Shown here in pieces: positions 23,909-32,684 of a DNA stretch of 40,826 nt. How positions within the stretch are numbered: position 1 is the first letter of the stretch; the number at the start of each line of letters is the position of its first letter. The stretch covers positions 1-40,826 of the forward strand of contig NZ_JAMXFJ010000037.1 of the NCBI RefSeq assembly GCF_025460805.1. Reading direction: 5' to 3'. The stretch comes from Microvirga sesbaniae (GTDB lineage Bacteria > Pseudomonadota > Alphaproteobacteria > Rhizobiales > Beijerinckiaceae). The notes below the pieces were generated by a model, which saw only the letters and a program-made list of their open reading frames with translations, did no database searches and was not told the DNA's origin. The position numbers and the translations under genes were made by a program.

Positions 23909-24193
23909 ATGAACAGCACCACCAACGGCACAGCCCGCGTGATCGAGGTCGACGGCGTGACCGCCGGCATCGCGGTTCCGGAAGAAGGCGGATTTCGCTT
24001 CTTCTCGTCCGGGGGCGTCTTCGATGCCCTCGATGGGCGCCGGTTCCGCAGCCTCAGGCAGATCGCCGGGGCCGTCCACGACCGGTGGCGCCGGAGCATC
24101 CCGCCCGAATCTCGCGCGCCTCGCCCTCCGCCGGCGGACCCATCCGCCGATCGGCCGTTCGCCGTTCCAGGCCCGTTCCTACTGCCCGTCTGA
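23909..24193 (+). CDS. Small protein of unknown function, first gene of the sulfur cluster
   Basis: A 94-residue protein. The first 60 residues look folded (TARVIEVDGVTAGIAVPEEG, then FRFFSSGGVFDALDGRRFRS and a helix QIAGAVHDRWR); the rest is Pro/Arg-rich and probably unstructured. There is no signal peptide or cysteine. Its AGGAG nine bases upstream lies within the leader helix, so it should respond first to leader control. The FMN reductase gene follows after 15 bases. I do not recognise the family. Confidence 0.65.
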   Translation: MNSTTNGTARVIEVDGVTAGIAVPEEGGFRFFSSGGVFDALDGRRFRSLRQIAGAVHDRWRRSIPPESRAPRPPPADPSADRPFAVPGPFLLPV

Positions 24194-24208
24194 CAAGGAG
24201 ATTGCCCC

Positions 24209-24808
24209 ATGAGCCGGCCTCGCGTCGTCATCATTTCCGGAAACATCCGCCGCCCTTCGCGCAGCCGTGGCCTCGCCGAGGCACTCGGTGCAGAGGTGGG
24301 GCGCCGGGCGTCGATCGAGCTGAAGAGCTACGACATTCTCGATGCCGGCCCGGGCTTCGGCTCCGCGCTGGCGCGCAGCGAGCTGCCGCTGCCGGCGGCC
24401 CGCATCGTCGATGAAATCGAGGGTGCGGACGCGCTCATCGTCGGAACGCCGGTCTACAAGGGAGCCTATACGGGTCTTTTCAAGCACCTGATCGACTTCA
24501 TCGCTCCCGAGCAATTGGCCGGCAAGCCGGTCGCGTTGACCGCGACGGGTGGAGGGGCCCGTCACGCGCTCGTCGTCGAGCATGCGCTCCGGCCTCTCTT
24601 CGGCTTCTTTGCCGCCCTGACCCTTCCGACGGCCGTCTATGCGTCGGATGCCGACTTCGAAGCGGCGGAGGACGGCGCCGGGTATGTCGTGACGGATGCG
24701 GGCATCCGTTCGCGATTGTGCGCCGCAGCCGACGAACTCGCGGGTCTTCTCGCGACGCATTCGCGCGGCGCGGAAATCCTGCGCCGCTCCGCCCGGGCCG
24801 TCCAATGA
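24209..24808 (+). CDS. NAD(P)H-dependent FMN reductase (SsuE/MsuE type)
   Basis: A 199-residue flavodoxin-like reductase. SGNIRRPSRSRGLAEALG (11-28) is the phosphate-binding start of the FMN-reductase family, GTPVYKGAYTGLFKHLIDF the middle motif, and TGGGARHAL the third. Such enzymes supply free reduced FMN to two-component monooxygenases that cut C-S bonds. Three such monooxygenases follow in this cluster, which gives the reductase its partners. AAGGAG precedes the ATG. The stop overlaps the next start (ATGA, 24805-24808). Confidence 0.88.
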   Translation: MSRPRVVIISGNIRRPSRSRGLAEALGAEVGRRASIELKSYDILDAGPGFGSALARSELPLPAARIVDEIEGADALIVGTPVYKGAYTGLFKHLIDFIAPEQLAGKPVALTATGGGARHALVVEHALRPLFGFFAALTLPTAVYASDADFEAAEDGAGYVVTDAGIRSRLCAAADELAGLLATHSRGAEILRRSARAVQ

Positions 24809-25800
24809 CCTATCGCCTTGGCCTGCTCGACAAGAGCCCTCTCGCCGCCGGCGACATCGCCGAAGCCGCGCTCGCGCGAACCGTCGATTTCGCGCGCCGC
24901 GCGGAGGCGCTCGGATATCACCGGTTCTGGGTCGCAGAGCATCACGGTTTCCCTGGCCTCGGCAGTTCCGCGCCGGAACTCCTCGCCGCCTTTGTTCTCG
25001 CGCAGACGACGCGGATCCGCGTCGGATCGGGCGGCGTGCTCCTGCAGCATTACAGTCCCTACAAGGTGGCCGAGAGTTTCAATCTGCTGGCCGCCCTGGC
25101 ACCCGGCCGCGTCGACCTCGGCGTCGGCAAGGCCCCGGGCGGCTTCCCGCAGACTACGAAGGCTCTGGCGAATGGACGCTCCGCGTCCGACTTCGCCGAC
25201 GAGCTTGCGCTTCTCGAACTCTTCCTGACACAGGGGCCGCCGGAGGGGCATCCCCTTCATGGCGCCGCTGCGAAGCCCACCCCGACCTTCGCGCCCGAAC
25301 GGTTCCTGCTCGGCGCGAGCCAGGAGAGCGCGCTTCTCGCGGCGAAGCACGGTTGGGCCTTCGTCTTTGCCGGCCACCTGAACGGCGACCGCAAGGCGAT
25401 GACCGAGATCCTGGGAACCTACCGGCAGGCGAGCGGCGGTCAGGCGCCCGTTCTGGCTCTCGCCACCCTGGCGGCGCGCACGTCGGCGGAGGCCGAGCGC
25501 CAGGTGGCCGACCTGAAGATCGTGCGGGTCGAACTGGATACCGGGCAGAGCGTGAATCTCGGCACCGAGGAGCAGGCCGCGGAGTTCGCCCGCCAGGCGG
25601 GCGCCGCATCCTACCGCATCGAGGAGCGGCGTCCGCGCGTGGTCGCCGGCACTCCGGCGCAGGTGCACCGGGAGCTCGATCAACTCTCCCGCGAGTTCGG
25701 GATCCGCGAATTCATCCTCGACACGCCCGTCGCAAGCCCGGCGGAGCGGTTCAACTCCATCGAGCTTCTGGCCATCGGCGCCCCTGCGGCGGCTGCCTGA
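24805..25800 (+). CDS. Luciferase-like (LLM) flavin monooxygenase, MsnO8-type
   Basis: A 331-residue TIM-barrel protein of the bacterial luciferase superfamily. The opening LGLLDKSPLAAGD, YHRFWVAEHHGFPGLGSSAP (38-57) and RVGSGGVLLQHYSPYKVAE are typical of the MsnO8 subgroup. Enzymes of this fold use reduced FMN and oxygen; many act on sulfur compounds. It overlaps the FMN-reductase gene by four bases, so the pair is translated together. The substrate is not readable from the sequence. Confidence 0.85.
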   Translation: MTYRLGLLDKSPLAAGDIAEAALARTVDFARRAEALGYHRFWVAEHHGFPGLGSSAPELLAAFVLAQTTRIRVGSGGVLLQHYSPYKVAESFNLLAALAPGRVDLGVGKAPGGFPQTTKALANGRSASDFADELALLELFLTQGPPEGHPLHGAAAKPTPTFAPERFLLGASQESALLAAKHGWAFVFAGHLNGDRKAMTEILGTYRQASGGQAPVLALATLAARTSAEAERQVADLKIVRVELDTGQSVNLGTEEQAAEFARQAGAASYRIEERRPRVVAGTPAQVHRELDQLSREFGIREFILDTPVASPAERFNSIELLAIGAPAAAA

Positions 25801-25818
25801 TTTCACAAGGAGAACTCC

Positions 25819-27162
25819 ATGTCGCGCAAGCACATCAGACTCGGCATCATGCTGCAGGGACCCGGCGGCCACATGAATGCATGGCGGCACGCGAGCGGCC
25901 CCGCCGATGCGAGCGTCAACTTCGACTTCTACCGTGCGACGGCCCTCAAGGCGGAAGAGAACGGCATCGCCTTCGCCTTCGTGGCGGACGGGCTCTACAT
26001 CAACGAGAAGTCGATCCCGCACTTCCTCAATCGGTTCGAGCCTATCTCCGTGCTGTCGGCTCTCGCGGCCGTGACCTCGCGGATCGGTCTCGTCGGCACG
26101 GTCTCGACCTCGTACAGCGATCCGTTCACGATTGCCCGGCAATTCGCATCCCTCGATCTGATCAGCCAGGGCCGCGCCGGTTGGAACGCCGTGACATCGC
26201 CGCTGGAGGGCTCCGGCCTGAACTACGGCCGCCCGCACCCCGAGCATGCCCTTCGCTACGAGATCGCCAACGAGTATCTCGATGTCGCCAAGGGATTGTG
26301 GGATTCCTGGGACGACGACGCCTTCGTGCGGGACCGCGCCACCGGCGTGTTCTTCGACCGGGCGAAGCTTCACACGCTCGGTCACAAGGGCCGCTTCTTC
26401 TCGGTGGAGGGGCCGCTCAACATCGCGCGCTCGCCGCAGGGGCAGCCCGTGATCTTTCAGGCCGGATCGTCCGACGCCGGCATCGGCCTCGCCGGGCGGC
26501 ACGCGGATGCGGTTTTCACGAACGGCACGAATCTGGAGGACGCCAAGCTGTTCCGGCGCCAGGTGCGGGCGAGCGCGGTGGCGCATGGCCGGCAGGCCGA
26601 CGATGTGCTGGTGTTCCCGGGAATCGGACCTGTCGTCGGAGCGACGGAGGCGGAGGCCGAAGCCAAGTACCGGGCGATCCGTGATCTCGTCACCATCGAC
26701 GAGGCTCTCCTCTATCTCGGGCGCTATTTCGATCACCACGACTTCAGCGCCTACCCGCTCGACGGGCCGTTCCCGGATCTCGGCGACATCGGCCGCAACA
26801 GTTTCCGGTCGACCACCGACCGCATCAAGGCGGAGGCGCGCGCCAAGGCGCTCACCTTGCGAGAGGTCGCGCTGGATGCCGCCACGCCTCGGACGGACTT
26901 CATCGGCACGCCCGACAGGATCGCGGACGAAATCATCCGTCGGGTGGACGAGAAGGCGGCCGACGGGTTCATCCTCGGCTTTCCGGTCATTGCCGAGGGC
27001 TTCGACGACTTTGTCCGTCACGTCATCCCCATCCTGGAAGAGCGGGGCGTCTACGATCGCACGCTCACGGGGCGGACCCTGCGCGATCATCTCGGGCTGC
27101 CGTTTCGCGAGAGCCGCTACGCCGCCGAGGGCGCGGCGCGGCACGAAGCGGTGGCGTCATGA
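25819..27162 (+). CDS. NtaA/SnaA/DszA-family FMN-dependent monooxygenase
   Basis: A 447-residue monooxygenase of the NtaA group (long luciferase-like proteins). Motifs: RLGIMLQGPGGHMNAWRH at the start, VGTVSTSYSDPFTIARQFAS, GRAGWNAVTS, then FQAGSSDAGIGLAGRHADAV. The same group includes B. subtilis YxeK and YtnJ, which act on S-substituted N-acetylcysteines, and DszA. With acetyltransferase, deacetylase and transporter next to it, C-S cleavage of an N-acetylated S-modified cysteine is the best guess. An AAGGAG site precedes it; its stop overlaps the next start by four bases. Confidence 0.87.
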   Translation: MSRKHIRLGIMLQGPGGHMNAWRHASGPADASVNFDFYRATALKAEENGIAFAFVADGLYINEKSIPHFLNRFEPISVLSALAAVTSRIGLVGTVSTSYSDPFTIARQFASLDLISQGRAGWNAVTSPLEGSGLNYGRPHPEHALRYEIANEYLDVAKGLWDSWDDDAFVRDRATGVFFDRAKLHTLGHKGRFFSVEGPLNIARSPQGQPVIFQAGSSDAGIGLAGRHADAVFTNGTNLEDAKLFRRQVRASAVAHGRQADDVLVFPGIGPVVGATEAEAEAKYRAIRDLVTIDEALLYLGRYFDHHDFSAYPLDGPFPDLGDIGRNSFRSTTDRIKAEARAKALTLREVALDAATPRTDFIGTPDRIADEIIRRVDEKAADGFILGFPVIAEGFDDFVRHVIPILEERGVYDRTLTGRTLRDHLGLPFRESRYAAEGAARHEAVAS

Positions 27163-28355
27163 CCCTGCTGGCCGATCAAGAGGCGCCTCCCGCATCCGGT
27201 ACGGAGGCCGCAATGGGGGAGGGTGTGGAACTCGATCCCTTCGTGGCGATCCGGCGCGATCTTCACCGCCACCCGGAGCTTGCCTTCAAGGAGCGGCGCA
27301 CGAGTGAGCTCGTCGCCGATCATCTCGCCTCCTGGGGATACGAGGTGGCGCGGGGCTTGGCCGGAACGGGCCTCGTCGGATCGCTCCGGCGGGGATCCGG
27401 CGGGAAGCGCCTCGGGATCCGGGCCGACATGGATGCCCTGCCGGTCGAGGAGGCGACGGGACTGCCCTATGCCAGCAGGCATGAAGGAATCATGCATGCC
27501 TGCGGTCACGACGGGCACACGGCGATACTCCTCGCGGCCGCGAAGGCCGTGGCGGACGACATCGCGTTCTCCGGCGAGCTTCACCTGATCTTCCAGCCCG
27601 CCGAGGAGATCGGCGCCGGCGCGCGGCGCATGATCGCCGACGGATTGTTCGGGCGCTTTCCCTGCGACGCGGTGTTCGGGCTGCACAACTGGCCGGGGCT
27701 CGGCGCGGGACAGTTCGGCTTCATCGAGGGGCCGGCGATGGCGGCCGTGGATCAGGCTCGTGTCACCGTGATCGGGCAGGGCGGCCATGGGGCTTCCCCG
27801 CACGAGACCGTGGACCCGGTGGTCGCGGCAGCCTCCTTGATCACGGCGCTTCAGAGTGTCGTTTCGCGCGGCGTCGACCCGCTGGAGGCGGCGGTCGTCA
27901 CGGTCGGGTCGATCCATGGCGGCACGGCGTCCAACATCATTCCCGACAGCGTGGACATGAAGCTGACCCTGCGCAGCTTCACGCCGGCGGTCCGCAGGAT
28001 CCTGGAGAGCCGCGTCCCGGCTCTCGCCAGGGCGCAGGCCGAGAGCTTCGGCGCGCGGGCCGAGGTCGATTACCGGCGCGGGTTCCCGCCCGTCGTGAAC
28101 CATCCGCGCGAGACCCGGCTGGCGCACGGGGTCGCCCTGGCCCAGTTCGGCCCGGAGAGAATCGCCGAAGCCTTCCGGCCGCGGACCGCGAGCGAGGACT
28201 TCGCCTTCTTCCTCGAAGAAAGGCCCGGGGCGTTCCTGTTCGTCGGCAACGGCGACAGCGCCGCCCTGCACAGCCCGCGATACGACTTCAACGACGCCAT
28301 CCTGGCACCGGCAGCCGCCTATTGGGCCGGACTTGCCGGCGCCTTCCTCCAGTGA
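27159..28355 (+). CDS. M20 family amidohydrolase (N-acyl amino acid deacylase type)
   Basis: A 398-residue metallo-amidohydrolase. HRHPE (36-40), HACGHDGH with Cys115 and His117, QPAEEIGAGA with Glu149-Glu150, and the late TASEDFAFF are the M20D metal and catalytic motifs. Relatives remove acetyl or other acyl groups from amino acids; YxeP of B. subtilis deacetylates the N-acetylcysteine product of the same kind of pathway. The first 25 residues are not conserved in type, and a later start is possible, but the ATGA overlap with the monooxygenase stop supports this one. Confidence 0.88.
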   Translation: MTLLADQEAPPASGTEAAMGEGVELDPFVAIRRDLHRHPELAFKERRTSELVADHLASWGYEVARGLAGTGLVGSLRRGSGGKRLGIRADMDALPVEEATGLPYASRHEGIMHACGHDGHTAILLAAAKAVADDIAFSGELHLIFQPAEEIGAGARRMIADGLFGRFPCDAVFGLHNWPGLGAGQFGFIEGPAMAAVDQARVTVIGQGGHGASPHETVDPVVAAASLITALQSVVSRGVDPLEAAVVTVGSIHGGTASNIIPDSVDMKLTLRSFTPAVRRILESRVPALARAQAESFGARAEVDYRRGFPPVVNHPRETRLAHGVALAQFGPERIAEAFRPRTASEDFAFFLEERPGAFLFVGNGDSAALHSPRYDFNDAILAPAAAYWAGLAGAFLQ

Positions 28356-28370
28356 ATCCGGAGCGATCTC

Positions 28371-28910
28371 ATGACGGACACCTTCCTTTACACCTCCCCG
28401 GACGACGAGCGATCCCGCCCGCTCATCGAAGCTCTCACTCGGGAATACGCCACGCGCTACGGCACCTATTTCGGCGACGAGCCGGGTGCGGAGATGCGAC
28501 GGTATCCGGCGGCCCTGTTTGCTCCCCCGGAGGGAAACTTCGTCCTGCTTCTGCGCAACGGGACCGCCGTCGCGGGTGGCGCGTTCAAGCGCTACGACGA
28601 GCACACCGCGGAACTGAAGCGAATCTGGACGCACGAGAAGGCCCGCCGGCAGGGCCTGGCGCGCCGTGTCGTGGAGGAGCTGGAGGCCCAGGCGCTCCGA
28701 CAGGGCTACACCCGCATCTTCCTGACGACGGGATTTCGCCAGCCTGAGGCGAAGGGACTGTACCTGACCATGGGCTACACGCCGCGCTTCGACGTCACTC
28801 TGAATCCCGAGATCTACAAGATCCTGCCGTTCGAGAAGGAGCTGGTGCCGAAGGTGGTCACCCTCGCGAGCCGGCGTCAACGCGCGCCAGCCGCAACATC
28901 CGTGGCCTGA
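28371..28910 (+). CDS. GNAT family N-acetyltransferase
   Basis: A 179-residue acetyltransferase. The acetyl-CoA motif is RRQGLARRVVEELE (92-105), preceded by the strand AELKRIWTHEKA and followed by YLTMGYTP. In the related yxe pathway the GNAT enzyme (YxeL) acetylates the amino group of the modified cysteine before oxidation. That role here is inferred from the neighbours. GGAGCG lies before the ATG. The C-terminal 20 residues are Arg/Ala-rich and look disordered. Confidence 0.83.
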   Translation: MTDTFLYTSPDDERSRPLIEALTREYATRYGTYFGDEPGAEMRRYPAALFAPPEGNFVLLLRNGTAVAGGAFKRYDEHTAELKRIWTHEKARRQGLARRVVEELEAQALRQGYTRIFLTTGFRQPEAKGLYLTMGYTPRFDVTLNPEIYKILPFEKELVPKVVTLASRRQRAPAATSVA

Positions 28911-28937
28911 AGCCCGGTCCGACACGGAGGCACATTC

Positions 28938-30734
28938 ATGACCCTGGTACCAGCCTTTAGGCAAGTCGATGTCGTGCCCGAAGGAATCCCCCTCGGCGGC
29001 AAGGCCCATCTCCGGATCGTCCCGGCGAAATACCCGGCCCGCACGGTCGGGACCGTCCTGTCCCTCGTCGTGATCTTCGCGATCCTGAACTCGGTGTTCT
29101 CCAACCCGCGCTGGGGCTGGGACGTCTTCGCGGAATGGTTCTTCGCCGAGCCCGTTCTGGCGGGTCTCGGGCGAACGCTCCTGCTGACGGCGCTGGGTGC
29201 CACGTTCGGCTTTCTCCTCGGCACGGGCCTGGCCCTTGCAAGGGTGTCCGGATCGCCGCTCCTGGCCTCCCTCTCGTGGGGATATGTCTGGCTCCTGCGG
29301 TCGATCCCCCTGATCGTCCTGCTGCTGATCCTCAACAATCTCGGCTATCTCTACGAGACGATCACGCTCGGCGTCCCGTTCACCGACATTTCGTTCTTCT
29401 CGTACCAGACGACCCAGCTGCTCACGCCGTTCGCCGCCGCCGTGATTGGCCTCACCCTCAATCAGGCGGCCTTCTGCTCCGAGATCATCCGTGGCGGCAT
29501 CCTGTCGGTCGATCAGGGCCAGCTCGAGGCGGCCGCGGCGCTCGGACTGCCGAAGTCACGCCAGGCGACGCGGATCGTTCTGCCGCAGGCCATGCGGGCG
29601 ATCCTGCCGACCGGGTTCAATGAGATCATCGGTTTGGCCAAGGGCACGTCGATGGTGTACATCCTGGCGCTGCCGGAACTGTTCTATACGATCCAGATCA
29701 TCTACCGACGCAACCTGGAGGTCATTCCTCTGCTGATGGTGGCGACGGTCTGGTACCTGGTGATCCTGAGCGTTCTGTCGTTCATCCAGCACCATATCGA
29801 GAGACACTACTCCAAGGGCGCGCTCCGCAATCCGCCACCGTCGCTCCTGACGGCGGCCCTCAACCGGTTCTCGCGTCCGAGGCGCGCTGCGACAGCCGCG
29901 CAGGCTGCTCCCCGTTCGGCCGCCTCCGGTGCGCAGCGAGCGTCTTCCGCCAGCCTGGCGGCCCTTGTGGCAGCAGGCGGCGAGGTGAGCATCGAGGGCG
30001 TCAGCAAGAGCTTCGGCGCGCTCAAGGTTCTCGACGGGATCAGCCTCCACATTCCGGCCGGCAGCGTCACGGTCATCCTGGGGCAGTCCGGCTCCGGCAA
30101 GTCGACATTGCTGCGGGCGATCAACCACCTGGAGCGGGTCGACGACGGCTTCATCGCCATCGACGGAGAACTGATCGGCTACCGGCGGGAGGGCGACACC
30201 CTGTACGAACTGAAGGAACGCGAGATCCTGCAGCGCCGCGTCGATGTCGGCATGGTGTTCCAGAACTTCAACCTGTTCCCCCATCTCACCGCCCTCGAGA
30301 ACGTCATTGAGGCACCGATCAGCGTTCGTGGCCGCACGCGGGACGAAGCGGTGGCCGAGGCTCACGAACTCCTCGCCCGCGTCGGATTGCGCGACAAGGC
30401 CGAGGCCTATCCGCGCCAACTGTCCGGCGGGCAGCAGCAGCGCGTCGCCATCGCCAGAGCTCTGGCCATGAAGCCGAAGGTTCTGCTCTTCGACGAGCCG
30501 ACCTCGGCCCTCGACCCCGAACTTGTCGGCGAGGTGCTCGCCGTCATCAAGGAACTCGCGCGCTCCGGCACGACGCTCGTCATCGTGACGCACGAGATCG
30601 GATTTGCCCGTGAGGTCGCCGATCAGGTCGTCTTCATGGAGCAGGGGCGGATTCTCGAAGTCGGGACGCCCGAGCAGGTCTTCAACGCCTCGCAGCATCA
30701 CCGCACCCGCGAGTTCCTCGCCAAGGTCCTCTGA
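28938..30734 (+). CDS. Fused ABC permease and ATPase for polar amino acids
   Basis: A 598-residue fusion. Residues about 30-285 form a HisM/GlnP-type permease with several membrane helices and the EAA loop (EAAAALGLPKSRQATRIVLP). A linker rich in Ala, Arg and Ser (about 295-345) leads to a GlnQ/HisP-type ATPase: Walker A GQSGSGKST (382-390), signature LSGGQQQ (495-501), Walker B VLLFDEP (515-521). Permease and ATPase are usually separate genes. One copy of each half means a homodimer can make the full transporter. The paired binding proteins downstream suggest uptake of an amino-acid-like sulfur compound. Confidence 0.93.
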   Translation: MTLVPAFRQVDVVPEGIPLGGKAHLRIVPAKYPARTVGTVLSLVVIFAILNSVFSNPRWGWDVFAEWFFAEPVLAGLGRTLLLTALGATFGFLLGTGLALARVSGSPLLASLSWGYVWLLRSIPLIVLLLILNNLGYLYETITLGVPFTDISFFSYQTTQLLTPFAAAVIGLTLNQAAFCSEIIRGGILSVDQGQLEAAAALGLPKSRQATRIVLPQAMRAILPTGFNEIIGLAKGTSMVYILALPELFYTIQIIYRRNLEVIPLLMVATVWYLVILSVLSFIQHHIERHYSKGALRNPPPSLLTAALNRFSRPRRAATAAQAAPRSAASGAQRASSASLAALVAAGGEVSIEGVSKSFGALKVLDGISLHIPAGSVTVILGQSGSGKSTLLRAINHLERVDDGFIAIDGELIGYRREGDTLYELKEREILQRRVDVGMVFQNFNLFPHLTALENVIEAPISVRGRTRDEAVAEAHELLARVGLRDKAEAYPRQLSGGQQQRVAIARALAMKPKVLLFDEPTSALDPELVGEVLAVIKELARSGTTLVIVTHEIGFAREVADQVVFMEQGRILEVGTPEQVFNASQHHRTREFLAKVL

Positions 30735-30754
30735 GACAACCCAGGGAAAACATC

Positions 30755-31669
30755 ATGATCGTCAGAACGTTGCTTGCAGCCCTTGCGCTGAGCCTTTCCG
30801 GAGCAATGGCTTCCGCTCAATCCATCGATCTCAGTCCCGAGCAGCCGGGGCGGCCGCGGGCGGAACGGAACGAGGCGGCGATCCGTCTCCTTTCGCCGAA
30901 TGCCAAACTCGCCAAGGAGGGCGTGTTCACGGTGGCCATCGCAGCCGGCCGGCTCCCCTTCAGTGCCTACGCGACGGATACCAAGACCGTGATCGGATCC
31001 GATCCCGACATCGCGCGACTGGTCGCCGACAGCCTGGGCCTGACGCTGGACATCGTCCCTGTCGCCTGGGCGGATTGGCCCCTCGGCCTCGCGTCGGGCA
31101 AATACGACGCGGTCATCTCGAACGTGACGGTGACCGAGCAGCGCAAGGAGAAGTTCGACTTCTCGACCTATCGCAAGGACGAGCTCGGATTCTACGCGAA
31201 GGCGGACAGCAGCCTCAGCATCAAGGAGCCCAAGGACGTCGCGGGTCTGCGGGTGATCGTGGGGGCCAGCACCAACCAGGAGCAGATCCTGCTGCGATGG
31301 AACCAGCAGAACGTGGCGCAGGGGCTCAAGCCGGTGGACATCCAATACTACGACGACGACGTCGTGCGGGGACTGGCGATCCAGTCGGGGCGCGCCGACG
31401 CCTATCTCGGCCCCAACGCCTTGTCTGCTTTCGAAGCCGCCAAGGACGGCAAGACGAAGCTCGTCGGCACGTTCAGCGGCGGGTGGCCGCTCGTGGCCGA
31501 GATCGCCGTAACAACCCGCAAGGGGGCAGGCCTGGCCGAAGCGATCACGCAGGCGATCAACACGCAGATCCAGAACGGCAACTACGCCAAGGTGCTCGCA
31601 CGCTGGAACTTGGTGCCGGAGGCTATCGAAAGGTCGCAGACGAACCCCCCCGGATTGCCGAAGACCTGA
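30755..31669 (+). CDS. ABC transporter substrate-binding protein, copy 1
   Basis: A 304-residue family 3 (polar amino acid) binding protein. The signal peptide is cut after ASA (about residue 21). Core motifs are FTVAIAAGRLPFSAYATD, VAWADWPLGLASGKYDAVIS and VTEQRKEKFDFSTYRK. It would deliver the substrate to the fused permease in the periplasm. The gene begins 20 bases behind the transporter. It is about half identical by eye to the next gene, so it arose by tandem duplication. Confidence 0.9.
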   Translation: MIVRTLLAALALSLSGAMASAQSIDLSPEQPGRPRAERNEAAIRLLSPNAKLAKEGVFTVAIAAGRLPFSAYATDTKTVIGSDPDIARLVADSLGLTLDIVPVAWADWPLGLASGKYDAVISNVTVTEQRKEKFDFSTYRKDELGFYAKADSSLSIKEPKDVAGLRVIVGASTNQEQILLRWNQQNVAQGLKPVDIQYYDDDVVRGLAIQSGRADAYLGPNALSAFEAAKDGKTKLVGTFSGGWPLVAEIAVTTRKGAGLAEAITQAINTQIQNGNYAKVLARWNLVPEAIERSQTNPPGLPKT

Positions 31670-31724
31670 GCCCGCCAGCAGCACCAGGCATCACTCTATC
31701 AGACCGTACAAGCGAGGGACCATC

Positions 31725-32663
31725 ATGATATCAAGACGTAGAGCCGTCGCGTCGCTGCTGGCCGCAGGAGCCCTGTCGGCCCTGACCGTCACAGCCGCGC
31801 TCGCCCAAGCCGCATTCGACCTGGGTCCGGAGCAGGCCGGCCGCATCAGGGCAGAGCGAGACGAGAACGCCATCAGGGCGATCCCGCAGGGTTTCAAGTT
31901 CGTCGCATCGGGAACGTTCACCGTCGCCATCAGCCCAAGCGGGCCGCCGCTCGCAACCTACGCGACGGATGCCAAGACGGTCGTGGGCGCGGATGCCGAC
32001 TTCGCGCAGTTGATCGCAGACAGCCTCGGACTCAAGCTCGATCTCGTTCCGGTGGCCTGGGCCGATTGGCCCCTGGGGCTCACGTCGGGCAAATACGACG
32101 CGGTCATCTCCAATGTCGGCGTGACCGAGCAGCGCAAGGAAAAGTTCGATTTCTCGACCTATCGTCAGGGCCTGCACGGCTTCTACGTCAGGAGCGACAG
32201 TGCCATTGGCTCGATCAAGGAGCCGAAGGACGCTGCCGGATTGCGGATCATCGTCGGAGCCGGCACCAACCAGGAGCGGATCCTCCTGGAATGGAGTAAG
32301 CAGAATGTCGCCGGCGGATTGAAGCCGCTCGAACTGCAATACTATGATGATCAGCCGACGCAGCTTGTCGCCCTTGCGTCCGGTCGTGCCGATGTCATCG
32401 TGCAGCCTCACGCGCAGCTCGTCTTCATCGCGGCTCGGGACCGCAATATCCGCCGAACGGGAACGCTGAGCGCCGGCTGGCCGAACAAATCCGATGTAGC
32501 CATCGCCACGCGCAAGGGCAGCGGCCTCGTGGATGCGCTGACGCTCGCGACCAACACTCTGATCGCCAACGGCAAGTACGGAAAGGCGCTCGCCCGCTGG
32601 GCCCTGGAGGACGAGGCCCTGCCACGCTCGGAAACCAACCCGCCGGGCCTGCCGAAGTTCTGA
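31725..32663 (+). CDS. ABC transporter substrate-binding protein, copy 2
   Basis: A 312-residue paralogue of the preceding binding protein. The signal peptide starts MISRRRAVASLLAAGA and is cut after ALA (about 27). VPVAWADWPLGL, SGKYDAVISN and the ending ETNPPGLPKF are shared with copy 1. Differences cluster in the ligand-facing part after residue 165 (GFYVRSDSA against GFYAKADSS; QYYDDQPTQLVALASGRADV against QYYDDDVVRGLAIQSGRADA), so the two may bind different ligands for one transporter. Confidence 0.9.
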   Translation: MISRRRAVASLLAAGALSALTVTAALAQAAFDLGPEQAGRIRAERDENAIRAIPQGFKFVASGTFTVAISPSGPPLATYATDAKTVVGADADFAQLIADSLGLKLDLVPVAWADWPLGLTSGKYDAVISNVGVTEQRKEKFDFSTYRQGLHGFYVRSDSAIGSIKEPKDAAGLRIIVGAGTNQERILLEWSKQNVAGGLKPLELQYYDDQPTQLVALASGRADVIVQPHAQLVFIAARDRNIRRTGTLSAGWPNKSDVAIATRKGSGLVDALTLATNTLIANGKYGKALARWALEDEALPRSETNPPGLPKF

Positions 32664-32684
32664 TCGACGGATGGGACAGCCAGC

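Noticed and set aside
24637..27144. 835-codon open frame on the minus strand opposite the monooxygenase genes
   Set aside because: It is antisense to three clear genes. High GC leaves long open frames opposite real genes, and the translation has no domain.
27117..29009. 630-codon minus-strand frame opposite the M20 and GNAT genes
   Set aside because: Low-complexity Arg/Gly/Asp-rich translation, opposite genes with intact catalytic motifs.
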